Positions 1 to 8,905 of a stretch of DNA of 64,000 nucleotides are shown here, in pieces. Position 1 is the stretch's first letter. Each line of letters begins with the position of its first letter. Both the position numbers and the translations under genes were made by a program. This DNA comes from Acinetobacter pittii (GTDB taxonomy: Bacteria > Pseudomonadota > Gammaproteobacteria > Pseudomonadales > Moraxellaceae). Under the pieces are notes generated by a model. The model saw only the letters and a list, made by a program, of their open reading frames with translations. It made no database searches and was not told the DNA's origin. The DNA lies in assembly GCF_034064985.1 (NCBI RefSeq), contig NZ_CP139249.1:1860001-1924000 (forward strand). The letters are read 5' to 3'.

Positions 1-2
1 AG

Positions 3-3000
3 CCACTAAAAAATCGAACAGATTTTAATAGATCAGACTTTATCGAGTTTTGTAAAAAATTTGTTATCGAGCTTGAGCTACCTCATGCATCAAGCGATTT
101 ATTTTCACCTAGTCGTGTTGAAACTGAATTATTAACGCTCTTACATGAGAAGATAGGGATTGGCCAATATCCTAATAGTGAGCGTAAAGTAGAGGATGTT
201 GCAGCATTAGCAATCGCACTTGCAACGTGGGCAAGAGCTAATGAATCCAAACTTGATACTCAAGAGATTGTTAAGCATCTTGAAATAAGAACAGATTTTG
301 GCAGAGTTTCACAAGCTTTTCCATTAGATAAAAAATATTTTTATGATCGTCCTATTTTTAGAGAAAACATTTTAAAATTAGATAACGACAAAAAATTCCA
401 TATTTTGATTGGACCTCCAGGTTCAGGGAAATCATGGGAATTAACAAATTTGTCAGAAATTTTAAAAGAAGATGCAATTGTTGCACGACATTACTGTTAT
501 CTATCCCCTAATGATGAAATATCTGAAAGAAGGGTTACTACAGATGTATTCTTTGCTAATTTATTAGCTGAATTACAAGATTCAATTAATACACCATTCA
601 GTTCAAAGATTGGACTTTCGGCAGATATTTCAAATTTTGAAAATGCCTTAAATGAATTAGCTTCTCGGAGTGAGAAGGTTATTTTAATTATTGATGGTTT
701 AGATCATATTTCTAGAGTTAAGTCAGCATCATCTAATCTGAATGATAATGAAACTGATATAATAGAAAGACTAGCATCTTTAGATATTCCAAATGGGATA
801 AAGCTTATATTAGGAACACAACCAGGAGAACACTTAGACCCAATTTTAAAACGAAGGGAAGATGATGTTTCAACTTACTATATACCTGATTGGACTCTTC
901 AAGACACAATTGAACTATGTAAGCTACATGAATTAGACACTCTATTTTCAGAGCATGGTATTGAAAATCATAATGAAATATTTAGTCTAGTTGCCCAGAA
1001 AGCCAATAGCATACCTCTATATGCAAGGTATTTATGTAAAGGGATAATTTCTAATTTAAAACAAAATCCGACTGAAAAACCTGAAGATTGGTTAAACCAA
1101 CTGCCAATTATTAATGGTGATATTAAAGTCTATTACAAATATTTATATGAAAAAATTTCAGATGAAGGTCGTTTCGTTGCAGATTTATTTGCAGTAATAG
1201 AATTTTCTATTACTGAAGGTGAACTTAAGGAAATGTATCCTCGCCACCAAGCACGTCATGTATCTGCTGCCCTAAAGGTATTTGAACCTGTATTTGTCCA
1301 AATTGAAGCCCAAGGTGGACTTAGAGTATTCCATGAAAGTTTCCGGCGATTTATTAGAGAAGAGCTAAAAGAACAAGGGATTAATTTAGTAGATATTTTA
1401 GATCCAGTGATTGATTGGATGAAGGATAAAGGTTTCTATGAAAATGCTAAGAGCTATCGGTTTTTGTTATCTGCCTTAAAAAATGCAAATAAATCGAATG
1501 AGATTTATGACTTAGTTTCATTTGATTTTGTATCTACAAGTATTAATTATGGCCATACTGTAGATGCTATTCAAAATAATATTGCAATCACAGCCAATAT
1601 TGCTTCATACGATCAAAATTGGGCAATATTAGTTAGATGTAATGAGTTACGTCGGGCTCTTCATACATATGAGCAAGAGCGATTAGGAGGCAAAGATTAT
1701 TGGTTAACATATGGTAGGCTTTTTGGTCATCAAGCTTTATCCGAAAGATTACTTTTTGATGGTCGACCTACATTAGATTATTTAAATGGCATGCAAGCTT
1801 GTTTGATTGTTGATGATATGGGAGGTATCGCTCCATGGAGAGAATACATTAATCTTGAAATGTCTTATGAGGATGGAACTTATTTATCTGACTACTTTGA
1901 TCATTTAACACAGTTAAAAACTTCTGAAGAAAATACCTTAGCACTAGTACAAGCTTACTTAAGTCTAGGTTTAGGTTTAGGTTTTAAAATATTAAGAAAA
2001 ATTTTAAATTATTTAAATCAATTTAAAAGAAATCAAGATATTCCTGTTTATTTTATTAAGTGTTTAGCATGCCGATTATTAAAGAATAATTTAACTAAAA
2101 CGGTAATAAGATTAGCTGAAAAATTTAGAAATTATGAGAATCGAAGTTTAATTTCATATGGATTATATTGGGGCTTATCTGATTTCTATCATCAACAACA
2201 TGCACACTCCTATGCGAGAGAATATGCTGAATGTGCATTAAAGCTCACAACGTCACCTATTCTGGTTTCACAATTATTAGATTATGGAATAAATTTAAAT
2301 AATCTAGTCATTGATGGAAGAAAAATTTTTTCTATAAATTTAGGTTTTGATGGTCATCCCGAAAAAAATAATTTGAAATTATGGGTAGCTACAATCAGGA
2401 TATTAGCTCATTCCGATCAACTTGATAAAGTATTAAATCGAGAACTTAGAAGAATTCGAGGTACAGGGTGGTATCGATGCTGGTTAAAATTTGTTATTAA
2501 TGTATTTTGTGCAGAAAAAGCAGAAGATTATAATATCAAAGAAGTTTTTAATATTCTTTTGGAAGAAAGTCATCCATTTGTGGGTAGGCCAAGAGCATGT
2601 GATCTATATGCAATTCATGGGACTATCAGCTATACAATAGGGTTAGGATTAAGATTAGTAAAAACTGAAGAAGAATGGGCACATATCTTAGAAGTACTCA
2701 AACAAGTTAATTTAAATACCACAACAAGACTTGATAGAGAAGTTAATGGACCAGTTTCAAGTGATGTTATTTTTAATCTACTTGAACCTTACTCCAATAT
2801 CGAAAATATCAATAGGTACATATTGGAAGCTTTAAAAGCTGAAATTGAGCATGTTGAAAGTAATGGAACATATTACTCAACTCATGCTGAACTAAAGTTG
2901 AAATATTCTCAAATCCTTTTTAATAATAATAAGCCAGAAGCTTATGAAGAATGGAAAGACATAGGCATATATCTAACTAGCTACGGTTTTAGGAAGGATA

Positions 3001-5588
3001 TAACGCTTTTTGAGATAATTGATACTGTTTCTGTAATTACTCATGAATCTAGGGAAGCATGTTTAATAGCTTTAGAAAAATTACAGCCACTAATTTCATC
3101 TGTATTAAGACATACAGATGGTAGAAGTACTAAGCATACACCAAATCGTTGGTTTAAAGAGCTGTTGGATATATATCCTGAAGCTGCTTTAGATGTGTTA
3201 GCAAGAACAATTGTTGAGGAAAACTTTCATGAAAGTTGGCCAACTATTGAGGCGCTTAAATTAGTTGCTAATAAGCTATTAGATCAAGCAAATCCGTTAA
3301 TAATTGATAGCTTATGGCAAACTATACCTTTTGAAATTGAATATGAAAATGATGATCTTACAGCAGTAAAAGAACGTCTAGAATGCACTTTGAAATTAAA
3401 TACTCTCTATCCTCAATTTGTAGAAAATAGACTCCATTTATTGGCTGCCCAAGTTTCTAATGATGTTTACAAATATAATGAAGCTGCCATTAAAGAATTA
3501 GAAGTAGTTTCCAATAATCTTGGTTATCCGATTAAATGTCAGATTAAACCTAAAAAGACTTCTAGCTCAACCAATTATTCACGAAGGGATTCACTATCTA
3601 AAGTTAATCCTGATTATATTTATCCTGAAATAGTTCCACATCCACCAGAGGATGCCACTCTTGGAGATATAATTAAATGTATTAGACTTATTGAAAAAAC
3701 AAAGAATAAAAATTATCAAAAACTTAATGTCTATCTTTCATATAAATTGCAAGAGCTAAGTATAGAGGGGAATAGAAATGATGCCGAAAGAATTCTCTTC
3801 TTCTACGGCCGAGAAGTTTTTTCATGGTCGGAAGATCACCCTTTAGCTAGCCTAGCCCAATGCCTTGAAAATGCTGGGCTCTCCGACTTAGCAGCTATTG
3901 CCTATACTCTGTCTTATATGAAATCTAGAGGGAATGGAGGATGGAGTAGTATTGGCGGTTCTAAGCAGAAAAATTTATTACTAACTGCTAAAAGTCTTAA
4001 TGAGGATTTAACAACAAAGGTATTTTCAGAAGAATTAGGAAGAAGATTAAAATATACAGATTATGGTGCAGGTATTACGCAAAGTTTGATCGAAAGATTG
4101 AGAGATTGGGGGTATTACACTGAAGCAATTGATTGTTGGCATGAGGCTTTTAGCGTCATAGAACATCGTCTAACTTTAACTAAAATCTCTCATTATTTTG
4201 CTGAATATAGATCTTCTGATCCAATTGGACATGATATAGATGAGAGTTTAATTTTAATAATTTTATTGAGATTATCTGAACCCAGAAAATCTAGAAAACT
4301 TGCAACATTAACAAGTTTTACTAGCATTTTAAAATATTTACCTAATCTTTTATCTAAACCATTAACATGGTTTGCTTGTAATAGCACGCCTACCTCATCA
4401 TTACTGCTAATTTTAGAAATTATATTCCTGCTTGAAGATAAACCGTTTACTTTGAGTAAAGGGATTAAGGATACATTAGAAATATATGCAAATTCTTCTA
4501 TATGGGGGGCCCAAGTCATAAGCCGTTCTTTATTAGATAGAGCAGGACTAAGTTATGAGGCTTATAACAATATAAATGGTTATTCTGGAAGCAACTCTCA
4601 GACCTATTTACCTAATCCATATATTATGCAATTAGATCCAACTAAGAGCTTAGAAACTTTAAGCTTATATGTTCCTAGTTTGCCTTCAGAAATAGAGTCT
4701 TTTCTAGATGCAGAATTGAAGAAAAATTTCAATATGGAATTAATGAGTGAAACTATTGAACTCATTTATGGGAGATCAAGAGATGTTATTCCTCCTGTAG
4801 ATGGACTTACTTGGAGAGAAGAACTATTTATTGCAGAGTTGAACAATTGTGGGCAAGCCCTTCAACAAGATTTAAAAGCAGAAGGTCTATGGTCATTAGA
4901 AGCAGAAGAACAGCTCGTTTTCCATATGTTACCTAATATAGAGTCACATTTAGGAATTTATCAAAGTCGGGTAACAAGACCAGCGTTACCCCTTCCAAAT
5001 GAGCTAACAAATGGAATAAGTCCTATTACTATTGTTAAGAATGATCCAAAGTATGAAAATTGGGTACAGTTAGCTTGTATGGAAACTCAATATATTAATG
5101 AAGAACATAGTTTTTCAAGACCTAATAAGTTGATTAAGAATATATCTGGGCTTTCATTAATATCTCAATTATCTAGTCTTCCTCAGAATTTTATGCCAGT
5201 GAAAGACGGTATTGAAAATTTATGGTGGACAAAAAATGGTGAAATAATGATCCATTTGGGAGGGGGATTGACTTCTCTAGTTGGTGTATCAATTTCCACT
5301 GATATGTTAGGCAAAGACTTTATATTTACTCCACCTGTTGAACTGTTATTAATTACTCCTGATTATATGCCTGCAGATTTTAATGAGAAACTTTGCCTAA
5401 AAGATTCTCAAGGACAAGAATTTCTTAGATTGAGATCATGGGAAGTACGTGAAGAGCAAATAAGCTCTGAGACATACACGCTAAAAGGTATGGACTTAAT
5501 AGTACATCCTGAAATATTTGCTAAACTTAACATAATGTACAACTCAAGTTTAGTTAATTATCAGTTTATACAGAGCATTGATATTTAA
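3..5588 (+). CDS. STAND-like P-loop NTPase, large, 5' end outside window
   Basis: The reading frame is open from base 3, so the true start lies left of the window; a TTG at 405 is only an internal codon just before the Walker A motif. About 1,860 residues are visible. After roughly 134 residues comes Walker A (GPPGSGKS) and then Walker B (VILIIDGLD, with an Asp pair as in STAND ATPases). The following winged-helix-like segment is followed by over 1,200 residues of helical, repeat-like sequence without recognisable enzymatic motifs. This layout, with an NTPase core and a very long C-terminal sensor, is that of STAND proteins, many of which (Avs type) are bacterial anti-phage sensors with an N-terminal effector. 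The effector would lie outside the window, so its nature is unknown. The gene is very AT-rich and stands alone, which suggests an accessory gene. The STAND call is inferred from motifs and size. Confidence 0.7.
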   Translation, partial: PLKNRTDFNRSDFIEFCKKFVIELELPHASSDLFSPSRVETELLTLLHEKIGIGQYPNSERKVEDVAALAIALATWARANESKLDTQEIVKHLEIRTDFGRVSQAFPLDKKYFYDRPIFRENILKLDNDKKFHILIGPPGSGKSWELTNLSEILKEDAIVARHYCYLSPNDEISERRVTTDVFFANLLAELQDSINTPFSSKIGLSADISNFENALNELASRSEKVILIIDGLDHISRVKSASSNLNDNETDIIERLASLDIPNGIKLILGTQPGEHLDPILKRREDDVSTYYIPDWTLQDTIELCKLHELDTLFSEHGIENHNEIFSLVAQKANSIPLYARYLCKGIISNLKQNPTEKPEDWLNQLPIINGDIKVYYKYLYEKISDEGRFVADLFAVIEFSITEGELKEMYPRHQARHVSAALKVFEPVFVQIEAQGGLRVFHESFRRFIREELKEQGINLVDILDPVIDWMKDKGFYENAKSYRFLLSALKNANKSNEIYDLVSFDFVSTSINYGHTVDAIQNNIAITANIASYDQNWAILVRCNELRRALHTYEQERLGGKDYWLTYGRLFGHQALSERLLFDGRPTLDYLNGMQACLIVDDMGGIAPWREYINLEMSYEDGTYLSDYFDHLTQLKTSEENTLALVQAYLSLGLGLGFKILRKILNYLNQFKRNQDIPVYFIKCLACRLLKNNLTKTVIRLAEKFRNYENRSLISYGLYWGLSDFYHQQHAHSYAREYAECALKLTTSPILVSQLLDYGINLNNLVIDGRKIFSINLGFDGHPEKNNLKLWVATIRILAHSDQLDKVLNRELRRIRGTGWYRCWLKFVINVFCAEKAEDYNIKEVFNILLEESHPFVGRPRACDLYAIHGTISYTIGLGLRLVKTEEEWAHILEVLKQVNLNTTTRLDREVNGPVSSDVIFNLLEPYSNIENINRYILEALKAEIEHVESNGTYYSTHAELKLKYSQILFNNNKPEAYEEWKDIGIYLTSYGFRKDITLFEIIDTVSVITHESREACLIALEKLQPLISSVLRHTDGRSTKHTPNRWFKELLDIYPEAALDVLARTIVEENFHESWPTIEALKLVANKLLDQANPLIIDSLWQTIPFEIEYENDDLTAVKERLECTLKLNTLYPQFVENRLHLLAAQVSNDVYKYNEAAIKELEVVSNNLGYPIKCQIKPKKTSSSTNYSRRDSLSKVNPDYIYPEIVPHPPEDATLGDIIKCIRLIEKTKNKNYQKLNVYLSYKLQELSIEGNRNDAERILFFYGREVFSWSEDHPLASLAQCLENAGLSDLAAIAYTLSYMKSRGNGGWSSIGGSKQKNLLLTAKSLNEDLTTKVFSEELGRRLKYTDYGAGITQSLIERLRDWGYYTEAIDCWHEAFSVIEHRLTLTKISHYFAEYRSSDPIGHDIDESLILIILLRLSEPRKSRKLATLTSFTSILKYLPNLLSKPLTWFACNSTPTSSLLLILEIIFLLEDKPFTLSKGIKDTLEIYANSSIWGAQVISRSLLDRAGLSYEAYNNINGYSGSNSQTYLPNPYIMQLDPTKSLETLSLYVPSLPSEIESFLDAELKKNFNMELMSETIELIYGRSRDVIPPVDGLTWREELFIAELNNCGQALQQDLKAEGLWSLEAEEQLVFHMLPNIESHLGIYQSRVTRPALPLPNELTNGISPITIVKNDPKYENWVQLACMETQYINEEHSFSRPNKLIKNISGLSLISQLSSLPQNFMPVKDGIENLWWTKNGEIMIHLGGGLTSLVGVSISTDMLGKDFIFTPPVELLLITPDYMPADFNEKLCLKDSQGQEFLRLRSWEVREEQISSETYTLKGMDLIVHPEIFAKLNIMYNSSLVNYQFIQSIDI

Positions 5589-5694
5589 TTTTGTAGTGAA
5601 TGAATTGTCTTACCAATAGAACGCTTACGAACGAAATATATAGCTAGTTTAGACTATTTAAGTCAGATACTTTTATTTACGTTAAAGCAATTTA

Positions 5695-5720
5695 AAAAGC
5701 CCTGAGTCTACAGGGCTTTT
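5695..5720. terminator. Bidirectional rho-independent terminator
   Basis: A perfect 10-bp stem (AAAAGCCCTG / CAGGGCTTTT) with a 6-nt loop lies between the convergent STAND gene and the lipoprotein gene. Its T-rich and A-rich edges let it work in either direction. Confidence 0.85.
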
Positions 5721-5730
5721 CATTTAAGTT

Positions 5731-6432
5731 TTACTTTAATGATTCTGGTACATAATTTGGTGAATCAGTACCATAAAATGACTCAATATCTGCATCATAC
5801 AAAGACTTATATCTATCTTTTGATGCGACATCTTTAGTCTCATCAATAAATTTCTGTATTTTAGCTTTATAGTCAGTGTGACCAGCTTTATACATTTCAG
5901 TTAAATATACAAATTCGGCGTCTCTGTACTGGGGATCATTTTTGTTAGATGATTTAGTTAATTCGGTTTGTATGAGTCGGGCTGAAGCTTCGTGACACTG
6001 TTGAATTTTTACTTTGGCCTCATTTAATTTTTCAAGCAATGTACATCTGAACATTACCCGTTGAGGCAAGGGTTTCTCTTTGATCTGTTGCTCATTTAAC
6101 TCATAAGCCTCTTTGTACATACCAGACAGCATATAAATATTCATCAATGCCATTTCTCTTTGTTTCTTGGCAGTAACTTTCTTAATTTCAGGTATTAAAG
6201 GTGCTAAAGTTTGTTTTATCTTTTCATCTTCACCAGACATTACAACTTCATTTGTAATTGTTTCATATCTATCTAAAATTGCTTTATCACTTTCGGATAA
6301 TTCCGTTTTTACGTTTTGAGAACTGCTTTTCGCAGTAGTATCTATCTTTGTTTGTTCATTTGATGCCTTGCTACAAGCAGTAACTCCAAATACAGAAATG
6401 AGAACAATAGTACTGATTAATTTTCTATTCAT
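5731..6432 (-). CDS. Hypothetical lipoprotein
   Basis: 233 residues. The N-terminus has a basic start, a hydrophobic stretch and a lipobox (VTAC) with the Cys near residue 20, so it should be an envelope lipoprotein cut by signal peptidase II. The rest is hydrophilic and rich in Lys and Glu. Helical segments around MALMNIYMLSGMYKEAYEL look like tetratricopeptide-type pairs, but no family is recognised. It is read convergently to the STAND gene with a shared terminator between them, and it lies 78 bp downstream of the exonuclease gene on the same strand. Function unknown. Confidence 0.7.
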   Translation of the reverse strand: MNRKLISTIVLISVFGVTACSKASNEQTKIDTTAKSSSQNVKTELSESDKAILDRYETITNEVVMSGEDEKIKQTLAPLIPEIKKVTAKKQREMALMNIYMLSGMYKEAYELNEQQIKEKPLPQRVMFRCTLLEKLNEAKVKIQQCHEASARLIQTELTKSSNKNDPQYRDAEFVYLTEMYKAGHTDYKAKIQKFIDETKDVASKDRYKSLYDADIESFYGTDSPNYVPESLK

Positions 6433-6510
6433 GATTTACGTCGAAAAATGAGATCTTAAATTTGTCATGAGGACACCTGTAAATTAGCAGGGAATGTCGC
6501 CTATGGATTG

Positions 6511-7146
6511 CTATTTAAGAACTAAGGATTGGGCAGCTATATTTTTTAGGTATTTCGGTACTCTAGATATCGTAAGTTTATTAATGGCTAATAATAAATC
6601 TTGATCAATGCTATTGAAGCCATATGTGTGACAAATATTCATACAAAGATAGTTGAATAATTGAGCCGTAACTTCAGCATCTGCTTCTGCGCGATGAGCT
6701 GTGCCATTAAACTTAATATTAAATAAGTCTGCCATTGCCCCAAGTCGATAACTGGGTTGATGAGGTAAAATACGGCGAGCAAGTTTCAAAGAACAAATGA
6801 GTCCATTGTGTGATGGACTTAACTCCTGTCGAATACTTTCTGCTTTTAGGAATTTCTCGTCAAATCCTGCATTGTGAGCAAGTAAAGGATCTGTTCCAAT
6901 AAAGTCCAATAGAGAAGGAATGACTTCTTCCACTAAAGGAGCATGATTAACCATATCTTGAGTAATACCAGTCAACTTTGTGATGTAGTATGGAATATTT
7001 ACACCACAGTTTATTAATGAAACAAAACGTTCTGTGATTTCACCTTCTACAATACGTAAAGCCGCGACTTCTGTAATACGATCACCAGCCTCAGGGCTGA
7101 CTCCTGTGGTCTCGAAATCAAGTACAATGATTGGCGAAACATTCAT
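6511..7146 (-). CDS. DnaQ-like 3'-5' exonuclease (DEDD family)
   Basis: 211 residues. The DEDD exonuclease motifs are visible: Exo I as LDFETTG near residue 9, Exo II in LLAHNAGFDEKFL near residue 90, and Exo III with AHRAEADAEVT near residue 150 (DEDDh type). This matches the epsilon-subunit fold of DNA polymerase III, but the protein lacks the C-terminal tail that binds the polymerase. It is therefore more likely a stand-alone exonuclease, such as the many DnaQ paralogues of gammaproteobacteria, than the replicative proofreader. Substrate (DNA or RNA) cannot be told. It has its own upstream region of about 270 bp. Confidence 0.8.
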   Translation of the reverse strand: MNVSPIIVLDFETTGVSPEAGDRITEVAALRIVEGEITERFVSLINCGVNIPYYITKLTGITQDMVNHAPLVEEVIPSLLDFIGTDPLLAHNAGFDEKFLKAESIRQELSPSHNGLICSLKLARRILPHQPSYRLGAMADLFNIKFNGTAHRAEADAEVTAQLFNYLCMNICHTYGFNSIDQDLLLAINKLTISRVPKYLKNIAAQSLVLK

Positions 7147-7309
7147 AAAACGCTTTCTCTATTAGAAATTAGGTATTAAGAGCACAACACTTTTCATCAT
7201 AATAGCTTTAAGTCAAAGATAGCACTAAGTTAACTTATCTTAATATTGAAATGATATTAGTAAGTAATATGTTCAGCTGTTAGGTTATGCCGAGCACAGC
7301 TCATTTACA

Positions 7310-7353
7310 CGGGCTTATAAAGAGTGGTCGGGTAAAATACCACAACAAGCCCG
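7310..7353. other. Two-tier hairpin in intergenic DNA
   Basis: A 7-bp outer stem (CGGGCTT / AAGCCCG) encloses a 5-bp inner stem (GTGGT / ACCAC) with a 10-nt loop. It lies in the 269-bp gap between the exonuclease gene and the solute-binding-like gene. There is no adjacent T-run on either strand, so a plain terminator is not obvious. It could be a remnant of a structured RNA or of a mobile repeat. Confidence 0.4.
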
Positions 7354-7415
7354 CGAGGAAATGAATAACTGAGGGTAGAGCTTCTTAAAATAAGATGTGT
7401 ACATGTTTTGAGTAT

Positions 7416-8411
7416 TCATTCATCATTTAACGCACATTCAAAATTACTTGGGTTTTCTTTACATCTCACTTTTTTCAAAAAATTCATCATTTTAGGGTCA
7501 TAGATACCAGCCTTGGTTAGCTGTATGCGTGCTTCTCGCATCATTTTCATATAATTCAATTGTTCATTTTTAGGAATATCCATCCAATACTTTGAAGGAA
7601 TATCAGTTTCATATTTAGCAATAATGCCAAAAGTTCTATTTAATTGGCTTGCTACCCAAGTTCGCGACTTTTGTCCAAAACCTGCTGGAAACTGGTCCTT
7701 ACGAATAATGAAGTTTGCTGAAATTTGAGTCAAAGGAAAACGAATGATTGCTCCTTTCTCACCTAAACCTTTGTGTAGTTCAAAAGGTTTAAATGCCACA
7801 ATAGGAGCGGGCACAATATCAATTTCATGGTTATTAAACTTCGCACCAGCATTGGTCACATCTACAGATACAGCCTGACCTCCAACATGTTGAACAAGCT
7901 TGGGTTGGGCTTCATCATATTTAAATACCCCAATTTTTTTACCAGCAGCCTTCGCGAGTGTATTTATACTTCTATCATTTACAAATAAATATGCAGGGCC
8001 AATTGTCCCTAAGCCAGCAATTTCGTAAGGGCCTACCACCATATTTTTTGCGGCCATTGGTGAAGACAACAGCTTATAGGCATTAATTGCCGTTTTCATA
8101 TTTGTTAATGCGCCAACCGCATCTAAAGATCCTGTATATTTATTAAATTGACGGCCACGTAAACCACTAATAATAGCCCCATCACATTTTCCAACTTTTA
8201 AGTCTTCAGCCGCAACGCGCTCATCAACATATGCTTTTAAAGATAGATCAGCTCCCCAATTTTTGGCTTCAAGTGCATAGTCTTTGGCTAAAGCGAAAGC
8301 ATCTCCTGACTTACCAATGGGGTCAAACACACACACGACTTGTTGCTTGGCATAAAGAGTTGTTGTTAAACATGTGCTTGCAATAAGTAAAATAGTTTTA
8401 AAACGATCCAT
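7416..8411 (-). CDS. Putative periplasmic solute-binding protein
   Basis: 331 residues with a cleavable signal peptide (MDRFKTILLIAS, cleavage probably after TLYA). The mature part starts VVCVFDPIGKSGDAF and continues with alternating strands and helices typical of a periplasmic binding fold, including KKIGVFKYDEAQ. The C-terminus has two Cys (RCKENPSNFEC) that may form a disulphide. I recognise it only as a putative solute-binding protein of the kind found widely in Acinetobacter, distantly like TRAP or phosphonate-type binding proteins. No permease genes lie nearby, so ligand and partner are unknown. Confidence 0.6.
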   Translation of the reverse strand: MDRFKTILLIASTCLTTTLYAKQQVVCVFDPIGKSGDAFALAKDYALEAKNWGADLSLKAYVDERVAAEDLKVGKCDGAIISGLRGRQFNKYTGSLDAVGALTNMKTAINAYKLLSSPMAAKNMVVGPYEIAGLGTIGPAYLFVNDRSINTLAKAAGKKIGVFKYDEAQPKLVQHVGGQAVSVDVTNAGAKFNNHEIDIVPAPIVAFKPFELHKGLGEKGAIIRFPLTQISANFIIRKDQFPAGFGQKSRTWVASQLNRTFGIIAKYETDIPSKYWMDIPKNEQLNYMKMMREARIQLTKAGIYDPKMMNFLKKVRCKENPSNFECALNDE

Positions 8412-8667
8412 ATTTAATTATCCATTATTTAAATTATAAAAACGATTTTATAAATCTTGATTAGATTAGATATGACATTTCAATAAGAATTTAAAGAGAA
8501 AAGGTCAAAAGACAGCTTTGGTTCAGGAAGTCATTTAATGATTTATTAGAGTGTTTAATGTCCGATTTGCGGACAAAAATCTCATAAATCGGTATTTTCT
8601 CTATTCTTTTTATATCCTTAAATAAACTTAAAAATTAGTTTATCCATTCCACAATGGAGATTAATTT

Positions 8668-8817
8668 ATGGAAATCTTAAAAACAAAAATTGCAATTACG
8701 GGTTCAGAACTAACGGGCATACCCAATAGTGAAATAGAGAATTTTGCAAGTAGCGCAAGACATCGTATAGATCTGTTTAAGTGTATCAAGAGTAATAAAA
8801 CTGTAGGCAATGGATAG
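8668..8817 (+). CDS. Small hypothetical ORF (49 aa)
   Basis: An ATG preceded by AATGGAG at good spacing opens a 49-codon frame (MEILKTKIAITGSELTG...) ending in TAG. No family is recognised. It sits inside the 494-bp gap between the divergent solute-binding-like and amidohydrolase genes. It could be a short real gene or the first part of a decayed one. The rest of the gap (8412-8667) is AT-rich and should hold the two divergent promoters; I see no clear operator there. Confidence 0.3.
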   Translation: MEILKTKIAITGSELTGIPNSEIENFASSARHRIDLFKCIKSNKTVGNG

Positions 8818-8905
8818 ACCTCAGTACTCAAACATTTGATGCAAATAGATCAACAAGAAGATTAGAAAACGATTATTAGAATTTGAATGATTTTTGGAGT
8901 TAACA

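Noticed and set aside
4193..4519. Minus-strand ORF of 108 codons inside the STAND gene
   Set aside because: It is antisense to a long open frame and lacks a ribosome site or recognisable motif.
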